The notes: generated by a model not told the origin, from the letters alone. A stretch of 37,625 bases of DNA from Streptomyces sp. SDr-06 (GCF_003324565.1 NZ_QOLA01000039.1:1-37625); one strand, 5' to 3'; shown: positions 1-7,571, counted from the first letter of the stretch. Numbers and translations are program-made.

Positions 1-2
1 GT

Positions 3-206
3 ACCGGTGAGGCCGAGCAGGGTGTCATCGGGCTCCAGCAGGCGGGGATCCCGGACGAGATCGAGCCGAGCCTGTCGGTGCGGTTCATGGGCATCGACGA
101 GCAGGCGATCATCTCGTACCTGGTCACGGCGTACTACTCGGCCGCGATCCTGGTGCCCGACGCGCTCGGCGTCCTGGAGAACGTCGAGGTCAGCCGCTGG
201 CGGTGA
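3..206 (+). CDS. C-terminal end of family 2B encapsulin shell protein (EshA-like), partial
   Basis: Only the last 67 codons are in the window; the gene starts upstream of base 1. The reading frame ends with TGA at 204-206. The visible tail contains YLVTAYYSAAILVPDALGVL and finishes VEVSRWR. I recognise this from memory as the C-terminal strand region of family 2 encapsulins (HK97-fold shell proteins). In Streptomyces these carry a cyclic-nucleotide-binding insert and were once called EshA or Crp-like proteins. The next gene is a polyprenyl synthetase, one of the cargo classes known to sit beside family 2 shells, which supports the call. The shell would form a cytosolic protein compartment. 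The cyclic-nucleotide domain itself cannot be seen here, so the 2B subtype is inferred from genus and context. Confidence 0.72.
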   Translation, partial: TGEAEQGVIGLQQAGIPDEIEPSLSVRFMGIDEQAIISYLVTAYYSAAILVPDALGVLENVEVSRWR

Positions 207-276
207 GCCTCCGGTCCGGGCGCGCCGCCTCCGGGGCGCCCGGCGCCGCCGTCGACTCCGAGGAAAGGCACCCTAG

Positions 277-1317
277 TTGGCAATGCCGGAAGCCATGGAG
301 GGCCGCGAGGCCGTCGAGCTCCTGGAACGGACCCGCGTGGTGGTCAACCCCCACCTGCGCGCCACGGTCGAGTCGCTGCCGGGCTCCATGCGGCGGGTCG
401 CGATGTACCACTTCGGCTGGGAGCGCGCGGACGGCACCCCGGCCCGCGGGCAGGCGGGCAAGGCGATCCGCCCCGCCCTCGTGCTCGCCGCCGCGGCGGC
501 GTTCGGCGGTCGGCCCGAGACAGCGGTCCGGGCGGCCGCCGCCGTCGAGCTCGTCCACAACTTCACGCTGCTCCACGACGACGTCATCGACGCGGACGCG
601 ACGCGCCACCACCGGCCCACCGCCTGGACCGTCTTCGGCACGCCGGACGCCATCATCGTGGGGGACGCGCTGCTCGCCCTCGCCCTGCGGCTGATCGCGG
701 ACGACGGCCATCCCACCGCCCCGGCCGCCTCCGCGCGGATCGCGGCCTGCGTCATCGAACTCTGCGCGGGCCAGCAGGCCGACTGCGCCTTCGAGCAGCG
801 CGGCCCGCAGGACGTGTCGCTCGACGAGTGCCTCGCCATGGCGATGGCGAAGACCGGCGCGCTGCTCGGCTGCGCCTGCGCGCTCGGCGCGCTGTACGCG
901 GGCGCGGGCGAGGAGGAGGTCGCCGCGATGGACGCGTTCGGGCGCGAGGCCGGGCTGGCCTTCCAGCTCATCGACGACCTGATCGGGATCTGGGGCGACC
1001 CCGGGCACACCGGCAGACCGGCCGGCGCCGACCTCGCCGCGCACAAGAAGTCGCTGCCCGTCGTCGCCGCGCTCGGCTCGGGCACCCCGGCGGCGGCCGA
1101 ACTCGCCGAGCTGTACCGGGGGCCGATGGGAGCCGACGCCGTCCGCAGGGCCGCCGACGCGGTCGACCGGGCGGGCGGCCGCGACTGGGCCCAGATCCAC
1201 GCCGCGGACCGGATGGCCCGCGCGGTCGACCACCTCTCGCGCGCCGTCCCGGACCTCACGGCGGCGGGCGAACTGCTGGCCCTCGCCGAGTTCGTGACCC
1301 GCCGCGCCCACTGAACA
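277..1317 (+). CDS. Polyprenyl synthetase, probable encapsulin cargo
   Basis: A 345-aa trans-isoprenyl diphosphate synthase that condenses isopentenyl diphosphate onto an allylic diphosphate. The first aspartate-rich motif is HDDVID (about residues 104-109) and the second is LIDDLIGIWGD (about 226-236). KAIRPAL near residue 64 is the conserved Lys/Arg diphosphate-binding segment. The start is probably TTG at 277, eight bases after GAGGAAAGG. ATG at 283 is the alternative. An in-frame TAG at 274-276 rules out any longer N-terminus, so a long disordered N-terminal cargo tag, as reported for other family 2 cargos, is absent unless a short one suffices. It lies 70 bp behind the shell gene on the same strand, so co-transcription is likely. 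The product chain length cannot be told from the sequence. Confidence 0.9.
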
Positions 1318-1337
1318 CCCCTCCTCGCCCACCCCAC

Positions 1338-1398
1338 GGCCGCGCAGGCGGACCCCGCTCCGACAGTTCACGCCATGGCCGCGCAGGCGCACCCGCTC
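1338..1398 (+). repeat. Imperfect 22-bp direct repeat pair
   Basis: GGCCGCGCAGGCG followed by ACCC and GCTC occurs at 1338-1360 and again at 1377-1398, with one substitution and one indel. It lies in the gap between the polyprenyl synthetase and the MFS gene. I see no further copies nearby and assign no function. Confidence 0.5.
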
Positions 1399-1480
1399 TG
1401 CCCCCGCCCCCGACCGCTCGCCGGGTGCGACTCGACCCGGCAGGCCGCCAGCACGCAATGGCCCACTGAATCAAGGTCCA

Positions 1481-1523
1481 AGTGGCCCCAGTACTGGGCC
1501 ACTCGGGCTGGTTTGATGTGGTC
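1481..1523 (+). promoter_or_regulatory. Operator palindrome and promoter of the MFS gene
   Basis: AGTGGCCC at 1481-1488 and GGGCCACT at 1496-1503 are perfect 8-bp inverted arms around CAGTACT. TTTGAT at 1512-1517 is a plausible -10 and places transcription start at about the ATG at 1524, which would make a leaderless message. The -35 region would then fall inside the palindrome, so a bound repressor would block RNA polymerase. The regulator is not encoded next to the gene; MocR/GntR-type proteins are one guess. Confidence 0.55.
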
Positions 1524-2774
1524 ATGCCCTCCCGTACCCTGTCATCCGCCGGGCCCTCCCGCATCCTGCCTCCCCCCGGGCCCGCCCGTGGACTCGCCGC
1601 CGCGCAGCTCGTCAACTCGCTGGGTGACGGCGCCTTTCTGGTCACCTCGGCGCTGTACTTCAGCCGTGTGGTCGGGCTCCCGGCCACCCGCATAGGCCTC
1701 GGCCTCACCCTCGCGTGGGCCGTCGGCGCCCTCGCCGGGGTGCCGCTCGGGCAGCTCGCCGACCGGCGCGGCCCGCGTACCGTCGCCGTCCTGCTCGCCA
1801 CCGCCACCGGGCTCTCGGTCGGGGCCTTCCTTTTCGTGCGCGGCTTCCTCCCGTTCGTGCTCGCCGCCTGCTGCTACGCCACCGCGCAGACCGGACTGGC
1901 GGCCGCCCGCCAGGCGCTGTTGGCCGCGCTCGTCGAGCGGCGGGACCGCACCCACGTTCTCGCGCACCTCCAGTCCACGCTGAACGCCGGGCTCGCCGTG
2001 GGCGCCGCGTTCGGCGGGGTCGCGCTGCACTACGGCACCCGCACCGCCTACCTCGCCGTGTTCGCCCTCGACGCGGCCGCGTTCCTGCTCTGCGCGCTGG
2101 TGCTGCTCCGGCTGCCCGCGGTGGCGCCCACCGCCGCCTTGCCGGGCCGGGGCCCCCGGTTCGCGGTGCTGCGCGACCGGCCCTATGCCCTGGTCACCCT
2201 CCTCAACACGCTGCTCCTGCTGCGGATGCCGCTGATCAGCCTCGCCATCCCGCTGTGGACCGTCACCCGCACCGATGCGCCGGGCTGGCTGGTGTCCGTG
2301 CTGCTCGTGCTCAACACCGGTGCCGTGATGCTCTTCCAGGTCCGTACCGCCTCCGCCGTACGCGATCTGTCCAGCGCGCGGCGGACCGTGGCGCGCGGCG
2401 GCGTCCTGATGCTCGCCTCCTGCGCGGTGTTCGCGCTGAGCGCCGCCGGTGCGTCCGCCTGGGTCGCCGTGGTCGTGCTGCTGGTCGCGGGCGGGCTCCA
2501 GGTGGCGGGCGAGATGATGCAGTCCGCGGGGGCCTGGCAGATCGGCTTCGACCTCGCACCGGCCGACCAGCAGGGCCAGTACCAGGGCTTCTTCGGCATG
2601 GGGGTGCCGCTGGCCCGGATGCTCGGGCCACTCCTGCTCACCGCCCTCATCGTCGACTGGGGCGTGCCGGGCTGGCTGCTGCTCGGCGCCCTGTTCCTCG
2701 GCGCGGGCCTCGCACTGGGCCCGGCGGTCCGCTGGGCGGAGCGGGTCAACTCCGGTACCGCGGCCGTCGGTTGA
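1524..2774 (+). CDS. MFS transporter (drug/solute exporter type)
   Basis: A 416-aa integral membrane protein with about twelve hydrophobic segments. The MFS loop signature GQLADRRGPR follows transmembrane segment 2 (about residues 75-84 from the ATG). I chose ATG 1524 because the GTG at 1482 lies inside the palindromic operator and the -10-like TTTGAT sits 6 bp upstream of 1524, which fits leaderless translation. The N-terminus SRILPPPGPARGLAAAQLVN is Pro-rich and then enters the first membrane helix. It probably exports a small molecule by proton antiport. The substrate cannot be inferred, and no biosynthetic neighbour helps. Confidence 0.9.
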   Translation: MPSRTLSSAGPSRILPPPGPARGLAAAQLVNSLGDGAFLVTSALYFSRVVGLPATRIGLGLTLAWAVGALAGVPLGQLADRRGPRTVAVLLATATGLSVGAFLFVRGFLPFVLAACCYATAQTGLAAARQALLAALVERRDRTHVLAHLQSTLNAGLAVGAAFGGVALHYGTRTAYLAVFALDAAAFLLCALVLLRLPAVAPTAALPGRGPRFAVLRDRPYALVTLLNTLLLLRMPLISLAIPLWTVTRTDAPGWLVSVLLVLNTGAVMLFQVRTASAVRDLSSARRTVARGGVLMLASCAVFALSAAGASAWVAVVVLLVAGGLQVAGEMMQSAGAWQIGFDLAPADQQGQYQGFFGMGVPLARMLGPLLLTALIVDWGVPGWLLLGALFLGAGLALGPAVRWAERVNSGTAAVG

Positions 2775-2804
2775 CGCGGGTCCGTGGTCGGGAGCGACGG
2801 ACAG

Positions 2805-2945
2805 GGGCAGACGGACCAGGCGCGCGGGCCAGGACGACCGGGCGGCGGTGGTGCGGGTCCTCGGCGCGGCGTTCACGAACGACCCGGCGAGCCGCTGCGG
2901 CTGCCGGACGGCCCGCTGATGTGCCCGATGTGGCACGAGCGACGC
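2805..2945 (+). pseudogene. Possible decayed GNAT acetyltransferase fragment
   Basis: One frame reads DDRAAVVRVLGAAFTNDPASR and the next frame continues as RLPDGPLMCPMWHER. This looks like the N-terminal region of a GNAT acetyltransferase interrupted by a frameshift, with the acetyl-CoA-binding part missing. The stretch has no intact start, ribosome binding site or full domain. It lies between the MFS gene and the 3' end of the TetR gene. Confidence 0.3.
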
Positions 2946-2960
2946 CCTGGCGGGGGAGGT

Positions 2961-3572
2961 TCAGTCCGGCACGACGCGCGCGACGATGAGGTCCACCAGC
3001 CGGGCCGTCTCCGCGTCCGCCGACTCCCGTTCCGCGACGCCCTGTTCACCGGCCCCGCCGAACATCCCGGGCAGGGTGAAGGCCTCGACGAGCAGCCCGT
3101 TGACCGCCAGATACAGCAGGCGCACCGTGTCGGCGTCGCCCGGCAGGCCGGAGTCGACGTGGAAGCGGATGTTCGCGTCCAGGTCCGCCCGGAGCGCCCG
3201 GGTCAGCTCGGCGCGCAGCGCGGGCCGGCGGACGGCTTCCAGGCGCAGCTCCAGCATGGCCAGGTAGCCGGTGCGCTCGGCGGTCATGCGCCGCACCACC
3301 CAGTGCGCGAGCGAGGCCACGAGCTCGCGGGACGGCTGCTGGCGCATCACCTCGGCGACCTCGTCCGGGTCCGGTGCCATGCGGACGTGGATGTGCCGGC
3401 CGGCCTGGGTGAACAGGTCGTCCCTGCTGGCGAAGTAGTTGGACGAGGTGCCCGAGGGGACGCCCGCCTGCGCGTCCACGGCGCGGAAGGTCAGCCCGCG
3501 CGCTCCCTCGCGCGCGAGCACCTCGATCGCCGCGTCGACCAGCGCCGTCCTGCGTTCCGGGTTTCGGACCAT
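2961..3572 (-). CDS. TetR-family transcriptional regulator
   Basis: 203 aa. The N-terminal helix-turn-helix covers about residues 8-55. The recognition helix region is LTFRAVDAQAGVPSGTSSNY (about 28-47), the typical TetR pattern ending in a Tyr/Phe that packs under the DNA-reading helix. The C-terminal ligand and dimer domain is all-helical and family-specific; I cannot name a ligand. It is divergent from the reductase gene at 3681 with a 108-bp shared control region containing an inverted repeat. Repression of itself and of the reductase is therefore the likely role. Confidence 0.9.
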   Translation of the reverse strand: MVRNPERRTALVDAAIEVLAREGARGLTFRAVDAQAGVPSGTSSNYFASRDDLFTQAGRHIHVRMAPDPDEVAEVMRQQPSRELVASLAHWVVRRMTAERTGYLAMLELRLEAVRRPALRAELTRALRADLDANIRFHVDSGLPGDADTVRLLYLAVNGLLVEAFTLPGMFGGAGEQGVAERESADAETARLVDLIVARVVPD

Positions 3573-3600
3573 GCGGGAACTCCTCTGCGGGAAAACGGGG

Positions 3601-3641
3601 TTGCGAAACCACTACACCTGAAGCACTATAGCTGTCGTGGT
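3601..3641 (+). promoter_or_regulatory. Shared TetR/reductase control region with inverted repeat
   Basis: ACCACTACA at 3608-3616 is mirrored by TGTCGTGGT at 3633-3641 (8 of 9 positions pair). TTGCGA (3601-3606) and CACTAT (3624-3629), 17 bp apart, make a plausible promoter for the rightward gene, and the repeat arms overlap it. This is the expected site for the TetR protein encoded leftward. Confidence 0.5.
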
Positions 3642-3680
3642 CAGCACGGAAGGCCGCACCCCCCATTCCAAGAGGTTGGT

Positions 3681-4262
3681 TTGCGCAAGCTCTCGTACTT
3701 CGTCGGCATGTCCCTCGACGGCTTCATCGCGGGTCCCGGTCACGAGGCCCAGTTCCTGATGGATCAGATGTCACCGGCGTACTTCGACCATCTGAAGACG
3801 CACTGGCCGGAGACGATGGCGACCGCCGGACGCCGGCACTTCGGCTTCGACGACGCGGAGAACACCCACTACGACACCGTCCTGATGGGCCGGGCCACCT
3901 ACGACCTGGGCCTCAAGGAGGGCATCGGCAATCCGTACGCCCACCTCACGACGTACGTCTTCTCGCGGAGCCTCACTCAATCCCCGGACCCGGCCGTCGA
4001 GTTGGTGGCGGGCGACCCGGTCGCCACCGTGCGCGGACTCAAGCGGCGTGACGGCCTCGGCATCTGGCTGTGCGGCGGCGGCGACCTCGCCGGTCAGCTG
4101 GCCGAGGAGATCGACGAGCTGGTCATCAAGACGTACCCGGTGCTCGCGGGCGACGGAATCCGCGTCGTCCGGGGCGCGTTCGAGCCCCGCCGGTTCGCGC
4201 TGACGGACACCCGGTCGTTCGACAACGGGGCGGTCGTCTCGAAGTACACAAGGAAGCGGTAA
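3681..4262 (+). CDS. RibD C-terminal/dihydrofolate-reductase-like protein
   Basis: 193 aa with start TTG at 3681, preceded by AGAGG at 3671-3675. The N-terminus KLSYFVGMSLDGFIAG carries the SLDGFIA motif of the RibD_C/DHFR-like fold. LMGRATYDLG (about residues 65-74) and WLCGGGDLAGQLAEE (about 125-139) are the conserved nucleotide-binding segments. These proteins are NAD(P)H-dependent reductases of mostly unknown substrate, not classical folate reductases. The reading frame stays open far upstream, but that part overlaps the TetR gene antisense and is not coding. It is controlled with the divergent TetR gene. Confidence 0.85.
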   Translation: MRKLSYFVGMSLDGFIAGPGHEAQFLMDQMSPAYFDHLKTHWPETMATAGRRHFGFDDAENTHYDTVLMGRATYDLGLKEGIGNPYAHLTTYVFSRSLTQSPDPAVELVAGDPVATVRGLKRRDGLGIWLCGGGDLAGQLAEEIDELVIKTYPVLAGDGIRVVRGAFEPRRFALTDTRSFDNGAVVSKYTRKR

Positions 4263-4319
4263 CACTCATTTCGGTCACCCCCTGTGACGAACGGCAGGGT
4301 ACGCCGCTAATCTCCGCCC

Positions 4320-4763
4320 ATGACACCACAGTCATGGGCGGGTTGGTACCGGGACCGCCTAGGATCCGAAGCGTTGACGATCACCACTGACGGGACGCAG
4401 CTGCGTACCCGGATCAGGGGGGTCGACTTCGCCGGAGCGAGCTTCGACTCGCTCGGCCCGGTACCGGGGATACCGACGGAGAGCGGCACCTTCGCGCTCG
4501 ACGGCGGGAGACTTCGCGACTTCGTACTCGAATGGGACATGCCCGTGCCCGTCGCCGCCGACGGCGCCGTCCAGCAGGCCACCCTCAGCTGCCTGCTCTC
4601 CCTCAAACCCCCGGAGCCCGACCTCGGGGTCGCCCTGCACTTCGGCGGAGCGGTGTACGCCAGCGGCCGGGCCGAGCTCGACTTCGGTTCGGTGCTCGAC
4701 GACATCCGGCGCCAACTGCCGTCCGGCGCAAGCCTCCAGCCGTCCGCGCTGGACGCGATCTGA
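4320..4763 (+). CDS. Small conserved actinobacterial protein (DUF6304-like)
   Basis: 147 aa, soluble, with no signal peptide or membrane segment. WYRDRLGSEALTITTDGTQL leads into RTRIRGVDFAGASFDSL, a pattern I associate with a Streptomyces protein family named DUF6304; that identification is from memory. The rest is beta-rich (LHFGGAVYASGRAELDFGSV). The start at ATG 4320 has no strong ribosome binding site, and CGCTAAT about 9 bases upstream could serve as a -10 for a leaderless message. The function is unknown, and the neighbours do not suggest a pathway. Confidence 0.7.
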   Translation: MTPQSWAGWYRDRLGSEALTITTDGTQLRTRIRGVDFAGASFDSLGPVPGIPTESGTFALDGGRLRDFVLEWDMPVPVAADGAVQQATLSCLLSLKPPEPDLGVALHFGGAVYASGRAELDFGSVLDDIRRQLPSGASLQPSALDAI

Positions 4764-4880
4764 CCGCTCCCCGTCCCCCCGTCCGTTTCGCTCACCTTCC
4801 TCCGCGGCCGTCGCGCACCGGGGAGTCCAGCCGGACTCCGCGGTGTGGGGCGGCCGCTCCGCGTTCCCGGGGCAGCGCCC

Positions 4881-4923
4881 TTCCAGCGGCTCGCATTGTT
4901 CTACTACTATGCGAACAAGGAGG
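4881..4923 (+). promoter_or_regulatory. YtrA-type GntR operator/promoter
   Basis: TTGTTC (4896-4901) and GAACAA (4913-4918) are perfect inverted arms around TACTACTATGC. TACTAT (4905-4910) inside the palindrome can act as the -10, with TTCCAG at 4881-4886 as a weak -35. YtrA-subfamily GntR proteins typically bind such sites in front of their own operon, and one is encoded as the second gene here. The ribosome binding site AAGGAGG (4917-4923) overlaps the right arm. Confidence 0.6.
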
Positions 4924-4928
4924 CTTCG

Positions 4929-5897
4929 ATGAATCGTGTCCGGTACCGCCTGGTGGCCATCTCCGTGCTGCCGTTCCTGCTCGCCCTGGCCGTCGACCTC
5001 ACGGCGTACGCACTCCTGCGCGGCCGCCTGCCCGACCCGATGGCCGGCCACTTCACCGCGGGCGGCACTGCCGACGGCACCCAGAGCCACACCTCGTACC
5101 TGGTCTTCGTCCTCGTCGTGCACCTCGGGCTCGCCGCCCTGTGGACGATCGTCGCGCGGACCGCGGACCCGGTCCTGCGCGGGATGCGCTGGATGATCGG
5201 GGCCGGGTACGCGGTCGCCGGGCTGGTCGGCTACCTCATGGTCGCGGTACTGCTCGCCAATGCCGACGCGGCCGACCCCGCGCGGGTGCGGATGCCGCCG
5301 TGGCAGCTCACCGTCGCGGCGGGCTGCGGCGCCCTCGCCGCGGGCATCGGCTCGCTGCTCCTGCTCACCGTGCCGCTGCCCGCCCCCGCGCCGTCCCCCG
5401 GACCCGGCGAGGCCGAGCAGCTCGATCTGGCCGAGGGCGAAGTGGCGGGCTGGATGCGCCGGGCGCCGTCGCGGGTGCTGCTTCTGACGGGCCTCGCGGT
5501 CGTGGCGGCGGGCCTCGTCCTGCTGTACGCGGGCGGCTGGCGCCCGGCCCTCGCCATGCTGGGCGGCGGCCTGCTCTGCCTCGCCTTCTCCCGCCCGTAC
5601 GTCACCGTCGACCGGCGCGGCCTGACCGCGCGCCCGACCGCGCTGCCCTGGCCGCGGATCCGGGTCCCGTTGTCCGACGTCGACCGGGCGGTCAGCCGCG
5701 AGGTCAAGATCCTGGCGGAGTACGGGGGTTGGGGCTACCGGATGCGTCCGGGCAAGTCGGGTCTGATGCTGCGCTCGGGTGAGGCGATCGTCGTACGGCG
5801 CAGGGGCGGGCGGGAGTTCGCGGTGACCGTGGACGACTCGACGACGGCCGCCGCCCTGCTCAACACCCTGGCCCACCGTGCGGCGGGGAGGCGCTGA
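4929..5897 (+). CDS. DUF1648-domain membrane protein
   Basis: 322 aa with start ATG 4929, five bases after AAGGAGG. The first helix (about residues 7-30) is followed by LPDPMAGHFTAGGTADG, the DUF1648 signature in which a proline-rich loop follows the first membrane segment. Further helices lie at about 57-74, 86-111 and 124-148, with a pair at about 185-222. The C-terminal 100 residues are a soluble PH-like segment (VTVDRRGLTARPTALPWPRI). Family members often sit with YtrA-type regulators and are thought to act in envelope sensing; that role is inferred. The stop overlaps the next start (TGATG), so the two genes are translationally coupled. Confidence 0.88.
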   Translation: MNRVRYRLVAISVLPFLLALAVDLTAYALLRGRLPDPMAGHFTAGGTADGTQSHTSYLVFVLVVHLGLAALWTIVARTADPVLRGMRWMIGAGYAVAGLVGYLMVAVLLANADAADPARVRMPPWQLTVAAGCGALAAGIGSLLLLTVPLPAPAPSPGPGEAEQLDLAEGEVAGWMRRAPSRVLLLTGLAVVAAGLVLLYAGGWRPALAMLGGGLLCLAFSRPYVTVDRRGLTARPTALPWPRIRVPLSDVDRAVSREVKILAEYGGWGYRMRPGKSGLMLRSGEAIVVRRRGGREFAVTVDDSTTAAALLNTLAHRAAGRR

Positions 5898-6253
5898 TGC
5901 TCTTCCGAGTCGACCCCGCCTCGCCGCAGCCCCTGGGCGATCAGATCGCGGCATCGGTCCGCCGGGCCGTCGCCGAGGGCAAGGTGGCCCCGGGCGAACG
6001 GCTCCCCTCGGCCCGTACCCTCGCCGACTCCCTGGGGGTCAACCTCCACACGGTGCTGAGGGGCTACCAGCGGCTGCGGGACGAGGGGCTGATCGAGCTC
6101 CGCCGGGGCCGGGGCGCGGTCGTCGTGGACGACACGGGCGCGCGCGGCCGGGCGGCGCTGATGCTGCGGGTGCGCGAACTGGTCGACCAAGCGCGCGAGT
6201 TGGGGCTCACGGAGGAGGAAGTGGTCGGGCTGGTACGGCAGGGACTGGCGTAG
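5897..6253 (+). CDS. GntR-family regulator, YtrA subfamily
   Basis: 118 aa. The winged helix spans about residues 10-75 with the classic GEGKVAPGERLPSARTLADS-like segment (here AEGKVAPGERLPSARTLADS). It is followed by LGVNLHTVLRGYQRLRDEGL and the wing RRGRGAVV. There is no large effector domain, only a short two-helix tail (about 80-118), which defines the YtrA type. The start codon overlaps the stop of the DUF1648 gene. It probably represses the operon through the palindrome at 4896-4918. Confidence 0.92.
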   Translation: MLFRVDPASPQPLGDQIAASVRRAVAEGKVAPGERLPSARTLADSLGVNLHTVLRGYQRLRDEGLIELRRGRGAVVVDDTGARGRAALMLRVRELVDQARELGLTEEEVVGLVRQGLA

Positions 6254-6280
6254 GGCGACGGCGGCGCGAGGCTCGCGCGG

Positions 6281-6688
6281 CTAGTACGTCTGGAGCTCCA
6301 CCAGGTTCCCGTCCGGGTCGTGGAGGTGCGCGGCCCGCAGCCCCGGACCCCACTCGGGCAGATCGCGCGCCCCGGCCACGACCGTGCCGCCCGCCTGCGC
6401 GCAGAGCGAGACCGCGGCGTCGAGGGCCTCCCGCGAGGCCACGTGGATCACGAGGGAGCCGCCCCGCGGGACCCGGTCCTCGCCGAGCGCGGACACCATC
6501 GCCGACCGGGTGAACAGCGCGAGCGCGGTGCGGCCGTCGGCGGCGTCCCAACTGGCGTAGCCCGACGATGGGTTGCCCCGGGCGAGGGTGCAGCCCGCCA
6601 GGGTGGGCAGCACGGTCTCGTAGAAGCGGAACGCGGGCTCGTAGCGGTCGACGAGAAGCCGGGGGTACGGAGGCTCCAGAGGGTCCAT
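6281..6688 (-). CDS. VOC (glyoxalase/bleomycin resistance) family protein
   Basis: 135 aa with start ATG 6688. The open frame runs further upstream but lacks a conserved sequence there. PRLLVDRYEPAFRFYETVLP opens the first beta-alpha-beta-beta-beta unit and LRAAHLHDPDGNLVELQTY closes the second, as in VOC proteins. The metal-binding pattern is partial: the terminal ELQTY carries the usual Glu, while the N-terminal His of enzymes such as glyoxalase I is not obvious. This may be a binding protein or a divergent dioxygenase/isomerase. It is a single gene convergent with the GntR gene. Confidence 0.85.
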   Translation of the reverse strand: MDPLEPPYPRLLVDRYEPAFRFYETVLPTLAGCTLARGNPSSGYASWDAADGRTALALFTRSAMVSALGEDRVPRGGSLVIHVASREALDAAVSLCAQAGGTVVAGARDLPEWGPGLRAAHLHDPDGNLVELQTY

Positions 6689-6804
6689 GCCCTCGAACCT
6701 AACCCGGAGGACGACCTTCCGCGGTGTGCCGGTGGTCACGCGTTCCGCCCGAAGCGTGTGAACCACGCGGCCCGCCTCTCAGGTGCCGTCGAGCATGCCC
6801 GCCG

Positions 6805-7395
6805 TCACCGCTCCCGGAGCGGGGAGGAGAGTGCGGGGCGGTCCTGGCAGGCGTGCTCGGCGATCAGCCGGGCGCAGGCCATGGACTCGGCACCGGAGGA
6901 GTCCACCTCGATGTCGTAGCGGACGCCGAGGTGCACGGACTCGGCCTGGGCGCGGGCCATGCCGGGAATCCGGTCGCCGCGGGCGGTCTCACGTCCGGCC
7001 GCGGTGTCGGCGTCGCAGCGCACCCCGACCCAGAGCACGTCGATGCCGTCGAGCGCGTGCTCCCAGCGCCGCTGGCCGTCGGCGCCGTCGAGCAGCACCT
7101 CGTCGAGCACCACGCGGGCGCCGGCCCGCACCATGGCGGCGACACCGTGCCGCCAGGCGTCCGACAGGCGCCGGTACTCGGGGCCCACGCTCACCGACCC
7201 GTCCGCCCCGAGTCCGAGCCCCTCCCCGCCCGCCCGGAGCGAGGCGGGCATGGCGGCGTCCACCGAATCGACCCCGAACGTCAGCCAGGCGCCGGGCAGC
7301 ACCGCCTGGAGGCACCGGGCGATTCCGGACTTGCCGGAACTGGACCCGCCGTTGAGCACGATCACCCGGCACAGCGGCATGTCCCTCTGATCCAT
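6805..7395 (-). CDS. Chloramphenicol 3-O-phosphotransferase-like kinase
   Basis: 196 aa P-loop kinase. Walker A is GGSSSGKS (residues 16-23) right after VIVLNG, and FGVDS (40-44) carries the Asp that is the catalytic base in the S. venezuelae enzyme. GPEYRRLSDAWRHGVAAM, the DEVLLDGA segment, VLWVGVRCD, GRETARGDR and VRYDIEVD follow in the same order as in that enzyme, which I compare from memory. The enzyme phosphorylates the primary hydroxyl of chloramphenicol. Paralogues in non-producers may have other substrates. The start is ATG 7395, or ATG 7380 just after AGAGGG. It stands alone, with no chloramphenicol biosynthetic genes here. Confidence 0.85.
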   Translation of the reverse strand: MDQRDMPLCRVIVLNGGSSSGKSGIARCLQAVLPGAWLTFGVDSVDAAMPASLRAGGEGLGLGADGSVSVGPEYRRLSDAWRHGVAAMVRAGARVVLDEVLLDGADGQRRWEHALDGIDVLWVGVRCDADTAAGRETARGDRIPGMARAQAESVHLGVRYDIEVDSSGAESMACARLIAEHACQDRPALSSPLRER

Positions 7396-7499
7396 CACGC
7401 CGTCAAGGTAGGCGGGCGGCCCGGGGCCGGCCAACCGATTTCCGCCCCGTGGCCCCCCTTCCTGGTGGGGCGCGCTTCGCCGTAGGATGTTGATCAAGG

Positions 7500-7571
7500 T
7501 GGGGTCGTAGCACAGAGGCAGTGCGCCTACACAGCATGGAGGAGGACGCCGGTTCGAATCCGGCCGCCCCG
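7500..7571 (+). tRNA. Degenerate tRNA-like gene, anticodon AGC by position
   Basis: The strand folds into a near-complete cloverleaf. The D stem GCAC/GTGC is at 7510-7513 and 7521-7524. The anticodon stem is CCTAC/GGAGG (7526-7530, 7538-7542). The variable loop is AGGAC, and the T stem GCCGG/CCGGC encloses TTCGAAT at 7553-7559. The defects are a bulged T at 7505 in the acceptor stem, a wobble T-G terminal pair, an A-G mismatch in the anticodon stem, and C instead of the near-universal T at position 33. The loop ACAGCAT places AGC (alanine) as anticodon. No CCA is encoded. It is either a pseudogene or an unusual tRNA. Confidence 0.5.

Noticed and set aside
2784..3680. Long N-terminal extension of the reductase at 3681
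   Set aside because: The frame is antisense to the TetR gene, and the family start (KLSYFVGMSLDG) lies right after TTG 3681.
7500..7571. tRNA-like gene as the attachment site of the element
   Set aside because: No repeat of the tRNA 3' end occurs at the other border; the border repeats are copies of the sodN 3' end.
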